Assembly: GCA_025363375.1 (NCBI GenBank)
Contig: JANYDZ010000243.1
Location: 1-6,195 of the forward strand
Direction of reading: 5' to 3'
Length of the DNA stretch: 6,195 bases
Source: Hyphomicrobiales bacterium
GTDB lineage: Bacteria > Pseudomonadota > Alphaproteobacteria > Rhizobiales > Beijerinckiaceae
In this document: piece after piece, positions 1-5,669 of the stretch
Position numbering within the stretch: the first letter of the stretch is position 1
Layout: each line of letters starts with the position of its first letter
Translations under genes and position numbers: made by a program
The notes under the pieces: model-generated
Told to the model about the DNA's origin: nothing
The model's database searches: none
Seen by the model: only the letters and a program-made list of their open reading frames with translations

Positions 1-222
1 GCCGAGCGGCGCCATCATGCGGGCCGACGCGTCGAAGGCGATGATTTCGGTCTTGATGCCTTCCTGCGTAAAGTAGCCTTTTTCGTCGGCGATGAAGACG
101 TTGATGTCGCCGATGGTGTTGATGACGCCGACCTTGACGAGATCCGCGGCGAGCGCGGGCGCGCAAATCAGCGCGCCTGCGAGCGCCAGCGCGCGCATGG
201 AAAATGGAAATGTGGAACGCAT
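1..222 (-). CDS. NMT1/SsuA-like ABC transporter solute-binding protein, N-terminal part (cut by window edge)
   Basis: This is the first 74 codons of a periplasmic solute-binding protein; the rest lies beyond the left edge. Residues 1-25 form a signal peptide: Arg-containing n-region, hydrophobic core, and an Ala-Leu-Ala cleavage site before ADLVKVGV. The mature start carries the pattern of the NMT1/THI5/SsuA family: a first beta strand (KVGVINTIGD), then VFIADEKGYFTQEG and ARMMAPLG. A hand alignment with the gene just upstream (235-1266) gives about 20 identities in 45 mature residues, so the two are tandem paralogues. I chose the ATG at 220-222; an in-frame ATG at 196-198 would shorten the n-region by eight residues. 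The gene starts 12 bp after the TAG of its neighbour, with only a weak GGGTG-like ribosome site, so co-transcription is likely. Family members bind sulfonates, nitrate, pyrimidine precursors and similar small solutes; the ligand here is unknown. Confidence 0.9.
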   Translation of the reverse strand, partial: MRSTFPFSMRALALAGALICAPALAADLVKVGVINTIGDINVFIADEKGYFTQEGIKTEIIAFDASARMMAPLG

Positions 223-234
223 GGAAAGCACCCG

Positions 235-1266
235 CTAGTTTTTACGCGCATAGGGCCCGAGCTCCTTCGCCGCGGCCGCCGCGAACGAAGCGTCCACCAC
301 CGCGTCGGCGGTGACCTCCATTGCCGTCACTTCGCCGCGCGATTTGAAGAAGGCGAGGTCCAGCGCGAGGCTCGCGACGTTCAGCTTGCCGTCGGGATCG
401 GGATATTGCGGCGTCATGTTCCTGATGATGGCCTCCGGCATGTCCACCGCTTTGGCGAATATTTTGATCACCGCGTCGGCCGAGCCGTCGCTCTTCCAGC
501 GCCCCTTGTCGACAACATCGGAAAAATCCCGCGCGCCGCGCAGAAACGCCTTCATGAAACGTCGGGCGACATCCGGCCGCTCCTTGATGAATTTGTCGCC
601 GTACAGCAGCAGCGAGACTTCGGCGGCGGGATAGAATTCCTCCGTCGGCGCCACGTTCACCGCGGCGCCCGAGGCCACGACCTGGCTGAGATAGGGCTCG
701 ACCATGATGGTGCCGTCGATGGCCTTTGATTGCAGCGCGGCGACCTGCGCGCCAAAGTTCATGTAAATGACGGTCATGTCGTTGAAGGCGACGCCGCCTT
801 TTTTCGCGGCTTCGTTGAGCGAGGAATGCGGCGTCGATCCCGGCGAGGCGAAGGCGAATTTCAACCCCTTGAGGTCGGCGTAGGTCTTGTAGCGCCCGCT
901 TTCGACGAGGTCCTTGCGTATCACCAGGCCCTGATAGCCGTATCCCGGCGCCGTGCGCGCGCGCGACGCGACGACGCGCACGTCGATTTTGCGCGCGGCG
1001 GCGTTGTAGAGCGCGGCGGAGGTGGCGCCGCTGCCGACATCCAGATCGCCGGCGCCGAGCGAAGGCATCATACGCACGGCGGAATCTATGTGGGTGAGCG
1101 TGACGTCTAGGCCCTCGGCTTTGAAATAACCGCGGGCGTCCGCGATGAAGAGCCCCATGTCGCCCGCCGCCAGCAACACGCCGACGGACACTTTGTCGGC
1201 GGCGCGGGCGGGCGCGGCGCCGAGAAGCGCGCAAAACGCGATCGAGATCCATTTTAATAATCGCAT
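235..1266 (-). CDS. NMT1/THI5/SsuA-like ABC transporter solute-binding protein
   Basis: This is a complete 343-residue periplasmic binding protein, close to the usual family length (about 320-350). Residues 1-22 form a signal peptide ending Ala-Arg-Ala before ADKVSVGV. Family-typical segments follow: FIADARGYFKAEGLDV (40-55), SLGAGDLDVGSGATSAALYNA (69-89), the YQGLVIRKDL strand (111-120), DLKGLKFAFASPGSTPH (131-147), and the second-lobe IDGTIMVEPYLSQV (183-196). The frame stays open upstream to an ATG at 1485. I chose the ATG at 1264-1266 because it directly precedes the signal peptide and has a strong GGAGGA site 4 nt upstream. The gene heads a minus-strand unit with the paralogue at 1-222, and is divergent from the LLM monooxygenase at 1509. 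The protein would deliver a small solute to an inner-membrane ABC permease and ATPase, neither of which is in the window. The ligand cannot be determined from sequence; aliphatic sulfonate-like or aromatic compounds are possible. Confidence 0.93.
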   Translation of the reverse strand: MRLLKWISIAFCALLGAAPARAADKVSVGVLLAAGDMGLFIADARGYFKAEGLDVTLTHIDSAVRMMPSLGAGDLDVGSGATSAALYNAAARKIDVRVVASRARTAPGYGYQGLVIRKDLVESGRYKTYADLKGLKFAFASPGSTPHSSLNEAAKKGGVAFNDMTVIYMNFGAQVAALQSKAIDGTIMVEPYLSQVVASGAAVNVAPTEEFYPAAEVSLLLYGDKFIKERPDVARRFMKAFLRGARDFSDVVDKGRWKSDGSADAVIKIFAKAVDMPEAIIRNMTPQYPDPDGKLNVASLALDLAFFKSRGEVTAMEVTADAVVDASFAAAAAKELGPYARKN

Positions 1267-1270
1267 CGAA

Positions 1271-1277
1271 TCCTCCG
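1271..1277 (-). promoter_or_regulatory. Strong Shine-Dalgarno site for the solute-binding protein at 235-1266
   Basis: On the minus strand the bases just before the ATG at 1264-1266 read CGGAGGA then TTCG. This is a near-perfect anti-16S match at usable spacing. It settles the start choice against the much longer upstream extension of the same reading frame. Confidence 0.75.
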
Positions 1278-1463
1278 GGCGGCGCCAAACCTGTTCGAGG
1301 CGATGATACAGGGCTTCGGCGCGAGGGGAAATCGGGCAAGTCATGCAGCATGCCGGCGGGCGGTTTGCGGCGCGTCGGGCACGCGGGCAACGCGTCCTGA
1401 TTGCCCCGAGGGGACGCGAGGGCAGACTTCGCCTGGAATCTATGCTTGAAGGCGGCCCGCGCA

Positions 1464-1479
1464 GGCCGGCTCGCCGGCC
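1464..1479. repeat. GC-rich perfect inverted repeat in the divergent spacer
   Basis: GGCCGG, a CTCG tetraloop and CCGGCC form a perfect 6-bp stem ending 15 bp before the GAGGA ribosome site of the LLM gene. It lies in the 242 bp spacer (1267-1508) between two divergent genes. It could be an operator half-site pair or a hairpin in the monooxygenase leader. In DNA this GC-rich, short palindromes arise by chance, so a functional role is only a suggestion. The rest of the spacer shows an 11-bp palindrome (CATGCAGCATG, 1342-1352) and a CCCC-GA-GGGG element (1404-1413). I see no convincing -35/-10 pair; a TATCAT on the minus strand near 1303 is the best -10 candidate, with only a poor -35. Confidence 0.3.
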
Positions 1480-1494
1480 ATTCACGACAAATGC

Positions 1495-1499
1495 GAGGA
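1495..1499 (+). promoter_or_regulatory. Ribosome binding site deciding the LLM monooxygenase start
   Basis: GAGGA lies 9 nt before the ATG at 1509. It supports that codon over the in-frame ATG at 1491, which would overlap this site, and over the more distal ATG at 1401. Confidence 0.6.
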
Positions 1500-1508
1500 T
1501 GTGGGCCG

Positions 1509-2636
1509 ATGGATTTCTCGACGATGGTGTTGACGATGTATGTCGCGGTCGAAGACGATCCCGACACGGACGAACGCGTTCTGGGCGTCGCCGTCGAACA
1601 GGCGCTGCTCGCCGCCGAACTTGGCTACAATCCGTGGTTCACCGAACATCATTTTCGCGGCCCGTGGCATAGCGATCCCATCCAGTTCGCCTCCTATATC
1701 GCGCCGCAAATCAGCAAGGAGCGCTATCTCGGCTTTGGTGTGCTCTCGATTCCCTATTACAATCCCGTGCGTCTCGTGGAGAGCATGAATCAGCTCGACC
1801 AGCTGACAAAGGGAAGGACGCTCTATGGTCTGGGGAGCGGCTTTGCCGGGATCGAGCCCGCCGGTCTCGGCCTCGACGTGGAATATCACCGCTCCGGCCG
1901 CGCCGCGGAGGACAGTCTTGCGATCATGCAAAGGCTTTGGGACTTTCGCACCGGCGACCCCGGATATGAATTCGAAACGCCTACCCAGAAGGGTTCCATC
2001 GTGCGGCGCGTGACGCCGGCGCCCTATCGCAAACATCATCCGACCGTGATCCGCACCGCCAGCCGCGACGCCTCGGTCGTGAAGGCGGCGCAAATGGGCT
2101 TGCCGGCCTTTCTCGGCACGTTCAGCGCTGAATCGACGCTTCAGGATCAGCTGCGCGTCTATCGGAAAGTCCTGGCCGAGGCCAATCATTCCCAGGCAAT
2201 TGTCGAAGAATGTCTGCGCTGGTGCACCACCGATTGGCTGGCGGTTGTTGTCGCCGACACCGACGCGGAAGCGCAAAGGCGGGCGGGGGAAGCGCGCGCC
2301 GAACATCTGGCGATGCGCAATCAATATGTCGCACGCTACGGTGAAATCGTCGGGCCCGTCGTACAGCGCAAGCCCGGCGCTTCAGCCGCCGCCGCCTATG
2401 CCGCCGGCGGCGACATGCACAATCTCATCGCGGGCACGCCCGAAGCGGTCGCCGCGAAAGTGCGGGCGCTTGTCGATCTCGGCATGAACCATCTGCTGGT
2501 GCGTTTTCTCGGCGAATGGCCCGGAAAGACCCGCCACATCTCCGAAGCGTCCATGCGTCTGTTCGCGCGCGAAGTCATTCCGCGCTTCAGGGACATACCG
2601 GCGTTGACGGACCCGCGCGCGCTGGAACTGACCTGA
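1509..2636 (+). CDS. LLM-class (luciferase-like) flavin-dependent monooxygenase
   Basis: This 375-residue protein belongs to the bacterial luciferase-like superfamily, cytoplasmic TIM-barrel enzymes that use reduced FMN (or F420) to oxidise small organic substrates with O2. The barrel motifs are clear: the AAELGYNPWFTEHHF strand-helix with Glu46-His47-His48 (35-49); LGFGVLSIPYYNPVRLVESMNQLDQLTKGR (74-103), the family's 'P-R-E-LD-L-GR' signature; and the GLGSGF turn (107-112). A C-terminal IAGTPEAVAAKVRALVDLGMNHLLVRF segment is the usual final barrel strand region. The start at 1509 is set by a GAGGA site and by homologous proteins beginning just before the first beta strand. The gene is divergent from two SsuA-like binding proteins, an arrangement reminiscent of ssuA/ssuD-type import-plus-monooxygenase systems. 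It looks closer to generic luciferase-alpha or limonene-monooxygenase-like members than to SsuD itself. The substrate is unknown, and a partner flavin reductase is not in the window. Confidence 0.93.
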   Translation: MDFSTMVLTMYVAVEDDPDTDERVLGVAVEQALLAAELGYNPWFTEHHFRGPWHSDPIQFASYIAPQISKERYLGFGVLSIPYYNPVRLVESMNQLDQLTKGRTLYGLGSGFAGIEPAGLGLDVEYHRSGRAAEDSLAIMQRLWDFRTGDPGYEFETPTQKGSIVRRVTPAPYRKHHPTVIRTASRDASVVKAAQMGLPAFLGTFSAESTLQDQLRVYRKVLAEANHSQAIVEECLRWCTTDWLAVVVADTDAEAQRRAGEARAEHLAMRNQYVARYGEIVGPVVQRKPGASAAAAYAAGGDMHNLIAGTPEAVAAKVRALVDLGMNHLLVRFLGEWPGKTRHISEASMRLFAREVIPRFRDIPALTDPRALELT

Positions 2637-2670
2637 GCGCCCGGCATCGGCGGTTCCGGGCGCGGCGTGT
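2637..2670 (+). terminator. GC-rich hairpin directly after the LLM gene
   Basis: Starting one base after the TGA at 2634-2636, GCGCCCGG (2637-2644) pairs perfectly with CCGGGCGC (2656-2663) across an 11-nt loop, giving an 8-bp GC-only stem. The following tract (GGCGTGTTCTG) is only mildly T-rich, so this is a weak-tail intrinsic terminator or an mRNA 3'-end stabiliser. The same palindrome could also stop transcripts arriving from the minus-strand gene at 2788-3036. Confidence 0.6.
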
Positions 2671-2724
2671 TCTGAAGAAGCATCCGCCATCTCAGCGGTC
2701 AACGACCACGCCGCCCTTCGCGGA

Positions 2725-2740
2725 GCGCTTTCGCAAGCGT
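2725..2740. repeat. Short hairpin between convergent genes
   Basis: CGCTT (2726-2730), loop TCGC and AAGCG (2735-2739) form a 5-bp stem, extendable by a G-U pair at 2725/2740. It overlaps the first copy of a short direct repeat CGTTCAAG (2738-2745 and 2752-2759). It lies between the stop of the LLM gene and the stop of the minus-strand small gene, so it might help terminate the latter. No T tract follows on either strand. Apart from this and the stronger hairpin at 2637, I see nothing else in the 151 bp between these genes. Confidence 0.25.
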
Positions 2741-2787
2741 TCAAGATGAGACGTTCAAGGCGAGGTCCGCCTGTCGCGCGCTGGACG

Positions 2788-3036
2788 TCATTCGTCGATG
2801 CCGGCGGCCGGTTTTTCCGACGCCACGGAGGTCTGCTCCGACTGGCGGTCGAACCAGGCGTTGATTTCCTCGATTGTCACGGTTTGCTCATCGGGTCCCT
2901 CCAGGGCGGTAATCTCATTCGATTCGTCCTGAGCGAGCGTCCATGCCGTTTCAAAGGCTTCCTCCCGCGACTCCAGTTCGGGAGAGAGCATCTCGTGCTT
3001 CAGCGTACGGTCGATGTAGCGGACATGCCAGCTCAT
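2788..3036 (-). CDS. Small acidic protein of unknown function
   Basis: This is an 82-residue protein that I do not recognise as a named family. It starts MSWHVRYIDR, has a predicted amphipathic helix rich in Glu (ESREEAFETAWTLAQ, 22-36), a strand-like NEITALEGPDEQTV stretch (40-53), a second helix TIEEINAWFDRQ (54-65), and a low-complexity tail. The net charge is clearly negative, with no signal peptide, membrane segment or Cys, so it is probably a soluble cytoplasmic alpha/beta protein. Reality as a gene is supported by a strong AGGGGGA site 4 nt before the ATG at 3034-3036, a compact frame between intergenic regions, and a plausible upstream promoter. The pattern of a strand, then a helix beginning 'S-EEA', then a strand loosely resembles small DUF2188-like proteins, but I would not assign it. 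It is convergent with the LLM gene and divergent from the tctC-like gene, so it is probably monocistronic. Confidence 0.8.
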   Translation of the reverse strand: MSWHVRYIDRTLKHEMLSPELESREEAFETAWTLAQDESNEITALEGPDEQTVTIEEINAWFDRQSEQTSVASEKPAAGIDE

Positions 3037-3040
3037 GGTC

Positions 3041-3047
3041 TCCCCCT
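3041..3047 (-). promoter_or_regulatory. Strong Shine-Dalgarno site of the small acidic protein gene
   Basis: The minus strand reads AGGGGGA then GACC then ATG. This purine-rich, well-spaced site is the main sequence argument that the 82-codon frame is translated. Confidence 0.65.
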
Positions 3048-3099
3048 GTTTACGGCGCGCGCAACCTGAGCGTGATGCAGAAGTCTGCGCGCCCAGTCA

Positions 3100-3127
3100 A
3101 AGATAGCGTCTGGAATTCAATTGCCAA
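3100..3127 (-). promoter_or_regulatory. Candidate sigma-70-type promoter for the small acidic protein gene
   Basis: On the minus strand, TTGGCA (3122-3127, five of six matches to TTGACA) is followed after 16 bp by TATCTT (3100-3105, four of six matches to TATAAT). Transcription would begin near 3093, giving a leader of about 57 nt before the ATG at 3036. This is a motif-only call in a divergent spacer. Confidence 0.35.
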
Positions 3128-3154
3128 GGGCGGCACGGAGCGGCGATGCGAGGT

Positions 3155-3184
3155 TTGTGCTTCGCGCGGCGGCGCTGCTACACT
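3155..3184 (+). promoter_or_regulatory. Candidate promoter giving a leaderless tctC-like mRNA
   Basis: TTGTGC (3155-3160), an 18-bp spacer and TACACT (3179-3184, four of six -10 matches, preceded by TGC) form a plausible promoter. The expected start site, about 7 nt past the -10, falls on or next to the ATG at 3191. That would explain why this ATG has no Shine-Dalgarno sequence. If translation instead starts at the ATG at 3146, this element would lie inside the gene and the call would be wrong. Confidence 0.3.
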
Positions 3185-3190
3185 CGCCCC

Positions 3191-4201
3191 ATGCGCTGCC
3201 TTGCCGTCCTCGCCGTCTTTCTCGCCGCCCATTCCGCGCGCGCGCAGACGCCTGAAGAATTCTACCGCAACAAGCAGATCCGCCTGATCGTCGGCCATCC
3301 CGCCGGCGCTGATTACGATACCGGCGCGCGGTTGCTGGCGCGGCACATGGCGGGGCATATTCCCGGCAAGCCGGCCATTGTCGTGCAGAACATGCCCGCC
3401 GGCGGCAGCATAGTCGCGGCCAATTATCTCTATGGGCAGGCGCCGCGCGACGGGCTGACCTTCGGCTCTTTCTCGCGCAACATTCCCAATCAGGCGATCC
3501 TGGGACAGGTCAATCTGGAGGCCGACCCGCGCGGCTTCAACTGGCTCGGCGCGACCTCCTTGCCCTCGCGCGTCTGCACCGCCTGGGAGACAAGCGGCGT
3601 GCGCGGGCTCGACGATGTCTTCGAGAAGGAATTTGTGGTCGCCGGAGCGGGGCCGGGCTCCTCGCTCTCCATCGTGCCCAATGTGCTCAATCAGGTGCTC
3701 GGCGCGAAGTTTCGCGTCATCGACGGCTACAACGGCCCGAACGACGCGGTGCTCGCCATGGAACGCGGGGAAGTGCAGGGCGTCTGCAATTCCATCAACC
3801 AGTTTCGCCCGCACGCCCATCTCATCGCGAACGGCAAGATCCGCGTGCTCTTTCGCGTCGAGGAGGCGCCGCTTTTGGCGATGCCTGAAGTCCCGACAAT
3901 CTACGCGCGGGCGACAACCAGAGAACAGGCCGACCTCTTGCGGTTCGTCTTCGCCAGCACGGAGTTTGGACGGCCCTATGTGCTGCCGCCGGACGCGCCC
4001 GCCGACCGCGTCGCCGCCCTGCGCGCGGCCTTCGCCGCCGCTCTCGGCGATCCCGCCCTGATCGCCGAGGCAAAACAGGCGCAGATCGATATGACGCCGC
4101 GCCCGGCGGGCGAGCTTGTCAGCCTCGTCGGCAAGCTTTATGCGACCCCTGCGGCTACGATTGAAACCGTGAAGAAGATTATTCCGACCGGGTTCAACTG
4201 A
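3191..4201 (+). CDS. TctC/Bug-type tripartite tricarboxylate transporter substrate-binding protein
   Basis: This 336-residue periplasmic receptor belongs to the TctC/Bug family (COG3181 type), which captures carboxylates for TctAB-like secondary transporters. Residues 1-18 form a signal peptide ending Ala-Arg-Ala before QTPEEFY. Diagnostic stretches are IRLIVGHPAGADYDTGARLLARHM (30-53), PAIVVQNMPAGGSIVAANYLY (61-81), the APRDGLTFG strand (84-92), and the C-terminal PPDAPADRVAALRAAFAAAL helix. Family members usually have PGG where this has PAGA. Two cysteines, Cys129 and Cys199, could form a periplasmic disulfide. The start is uncertain: 3191 gives a normal short signal peptide but no ribosome site, while the in-frame ATG at 3146 has GGAG 5 nt upstream and adds 15 Arg-rich residues. 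No TctA or TctB is in the window, as is common for orphan Bug receptors. It lies 29 bp upstream of a LeuC-like gene, suggesting that its ligand is that enzyme's substrate or precursor. Confidence 0.93.
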   Translation: MRCLAVLAVFLAAHSARAQTPEEFYRNKQIRLIVGHPAGADYDTGARLLARHMAGHIPGKPAIVVQNMPAGGSIVAANYLYGQAPRDGLTFGSFSRNIPNQAILGQVNLEADPRGFNWLGATSLPSRVCTAWETSGVRGLDDVFEKEFVVAGAGPGSSLSIVPNVLNQVLGAKFRVIDGYNGPNDAVLAMERGEVQGVCNSINQFRPHAHLIANGKIRVLFRVEEAPLLAMPEVPTIYARATTREQADLLRFVFASTEFGRPYVLPPDAPADRVAALRAAFAAALGDPALIAEAKQAQIDMTPRPAGELVSLVGKLYATPAATIETVKKIIPTGFN

Positions 4202-4218
4202 CCGGCGCGAAAACAAGC

Positions 4219-4224
4219 GAGGAA
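4219..4224 (+). promoter_or_regulatory. Ribosome binding site supporting a GTG start for the leuC-like gene
   Basis: GAGGAA lies 6 nt before the GTG at 4231, within the 29-bp gap after the tctC-like stop. No ATG in frame lies between here and the conserved TLFDKIWDAHVV motif, so GTG is the likely initiation codon. Confidence 0.7.
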
Positions 4225-4230
4225 TTCCAG

Positions 4231-5667
4231 GTGACGCACGCATCGCCCGCAACCTTGTTCGACAAGACAACCTTGTTCGACAAGATCTGGGACGCCCATG
4301 TGGTGGCGCGGCGGATCGACGGTCGCGATCTCGTCTATATCGACCGCCATGTGCTGCACGAGCTGCACGCGCCGCACGCCTTCGGCAAATTGCAGAAAGC
4401 CGGTCGCAGGGTGCGCCGTCCCGATCTCACCTTTTCCGCGCTGGATCACACGCCCTCGACAAAGCCGGGGCGCGACGAGCACACCAATCCCGATGGACTG
4501 CCGCTCATCGCCGCCATGCGCGAGGGCAGCAAGCGCAACGGCATCCGCGTGTTCGACCTGAAGGACCCCGAGCACGGCATTTCCCACGTTGTGGCGCCGG
4601 AGATCGGCATGGTGTTGCCGGGCGCCACGCATGCGGTGCCCGACAGCCACGCCTGCACCGTCGGCGGGCTGGGCGCGCTGGCGTTCGGCTGCGGCACAAC
4701 GGAACTGGAGCACATTCTGGCGACGCAGGTTATCGCCATGCACAGGCCAAAGCGCATGCGCATCCGCCTTGACGGCAGGCTTGGCGCGCATGTGCAGGCG
4801 AAGGATGTGGCGCTGCGCATTATCTCGCGCATCGGCAGCGCGGGCGGGCGCGGTTTTGCGATTGAGTTTGCCGGCGGCGTTGCCCGTGCCCTGCCGGTTG
4901 AAGGGCGCCTGACCCTGTGCAATCTCACCATCGAGATGGGTTCGCGCACCGGAATGATCGCGGCCGACGATACAACCTTCGATTGGCTGCATGGGCGTCC
5001 CTGGGCGCCCAGGGGCGCCATGTGGGAGCGCGCGCTCGCCGAATGGAAGACGCTTCCCAGCGACGCGGACGCCCATTTCGACAGCGACATTTCCATCGAT
5101 TGCGGCGATCTCGAACCGCAGATCACCTGGGGAACCGACCCGGGGCAGGTCGTCGCGATCAATGGCCGCGTGCCCGATCCCGCGCTCGCCGAAGCGCATC
5201 GGCGCCCGTTGCTGGAAAAAGCGCTCGCCTACATGGGGCTGACGCCGGGCATGGCGATCGAGGGCCTGCCGGTGCATCGCGTGTTTATTGGCTCCTGCAC
5301 CAATGCGCGCCTGCCTGATCTTGAGGAGGCCGCGGCGATCGTGCGGGGACGCAAGGTCGCGCCGGGCGTTCACGCGCTGGTTTCCGCGGGCTCCGCCAAA
5401 GTGCGGCGCGACGCCGAGGCGCTTGGCCTCGACAAGGTGTTTGCGGATGCCGGCTTCGTCTGGGGCGAGAGCGCCTGCTCCATGTGCGCCGGCGCGAACG
5501 GCGACACGGGCGAGCGCGGCGAGCGCATTCTCTCGACAACCAACCGCAATTTTGAAAACCGTCAGGGCGCCGGCGCGCGCACGCATCTGGTGGGGCCGGC
5601 GCTCGCCGCCGCGGCGGCTGTGACGGGCAAGATCACGGATGTGCGCAAACTCATGGCGGGAGCCTGA
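4231..5667 (+). CDS. leuC: LeuC-family hydro-lyase large subunit (3-isopropylmalate dehydratase-like)
   Basis: This 478-residue cytoplasmic [4Fe-4S] aconitase-superfamily subunit is full length (E. coli LeuC is 466). The motifs run in order: TLFDKIWDAHVV (14-25), HVLHEL near 40-45, DHTPST (72-77), PDSHACTVGGLGALAFGCGTTE (137-158), GSRTGMIAADDTTFDWLHGRP (237-257), QITWGTDPGQV (297-307), GSCTNARLPDLE (354-365), CSMC (416-419) and STTNRNFENRQG (435-446). The cluster ligands would be Cys356, Cys416 and Cys419, with the same 60 and 3 spacings as in E. coli LeuC. It works with the LeuD-like subunit encoded 2 bp downstream. Family members isomerise or hydrate isopropylmalate, citramalate, dimethylmalate or maleate. 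Pairing with a TctC receptor suggests a catabolic paralogue rather than leucine biosynthesis, but that is inference. Residues 8-19 contain a tandem hexapeptide duplication, TLFDKT then TLFDKI. Confidence 0.93.
   Translation: MTHASPATLFDKTTLFDKIWDAHVVARRIDGRDLVYIDRHVLHELHAPHAFGKLQKAGRRVRRPDLTFSALDHTPSTKPGRDEHTNPDGLPLIAAMREGSKRNGIRVFDLKDPEHGISHVVAPEIGMVLPGATHAVPDSHACTVGGLGALAFGCGTTELEHILATQVIAMHRPKRMRIRLDGRLGAHVQAKDVALRIISRIGSAGGRGFAIEFAGGVARALPVEGRLTLCNLTIEMGSRTGMIAADDTTFDWLHGRPWAPRGAMWERALAEWKTLPSDADAHFDSDISIDCGDLEPQITWGTDPGQVVAINGRVPDPALAEAHRRPLLEKALAYMGLTPGMAIEGLPVHRVFIGSCTNARLPDLEEAAAIVRGRKVAPGVHALVSAGSAKVRRDAEALGLDKVFADAGFVWGESACSMCAGANGDTGERGERILSTTNRNFENRQGAGARTHLVGPALAAAAAVTGKITDVRKLMAGA
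4250..4285 (+). repeat. Perfect 18-bp tandem duplication inside the leuC-like gene
   Basis: Two identical, abutting 18-bp units occupy 4250-4267 and 4268-4285, each reading CAACCTTGTTCGACAAGA. The unit is six codons, so the frame is kept and the protein gains one extra TLFDKT-like hexapeptide before the conserved TLFDKIWDAHVV start of LeuC proteins. Each unit contains a CTTGT-TCG-ACAAG palindrome (4254-4266 and 4272-4284), which could promote slipped-strand duplication. Confidence 0.95.
5658..5662 (+). promoter_or_regulatory. Ribosome binding site of the leuD-like gene, inside the end of leuC
   Basis: GGGAG lies within the last codons of the leuC-like gene, 7 nt before the ATG at 5670. This indicates translational coupling of the two subunits. 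Confidence 0.6.
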
Positions 5668-5669
5668 TC

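Noticed and set aside
1342..1352. Palindrome CATGCAGCATG as an operator
   Set aside because: A five-base arm is expected by chance about once in every few spacers of this size, and nothing else supports binding.
1267..1485. A 73-residue upstream extension of the solute-binding protein
   Set aside because: It would place a signal peptide in the middle of the protein and ignore the strong GGAGGA site next to the ATG at 1264-1266.
242..1567. A 441-codon open frame in another frame across the solute-binding protein
   Set aside because: Its translation is dominated by Arg and Ala repeats, characteristic of an out-of-frame reading. The real frame carries a signal peptide and family motifs.
1482..2324. 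A 280-codon open frame antisense to the LLM monooxygenase
   Set aside because: The composition is typical of antisense frames in GC-rich DNA, and the sense strand encodes a clear flavoenzyme.
2738..2759. Two copies of CGTTCAAG, 14 bp apart, as a regulatory repeat or attachment site
   Set aside because: Only 8 bp, two copies, between the 3' ends of convergent genes; no integrase or mobile gene is nearby.
3050..4270. A 406-codon open frame antisense to the tctC-like gene
   Set aside because: It is a shadow of a GC-rich gene on the other strand; there is no recognisable domain or ribosome site, and it spans both the receptor gene and the promoter spacer.
4138..5586. A 482-codon open frame antisense to the leuC-like gene
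   Set aside because: It mirrors the codon bias of the real gene, gives an Arg/Ala/Gly/His-rich protein without family motifs, and overlaps a gene with complete LeuC signatures.
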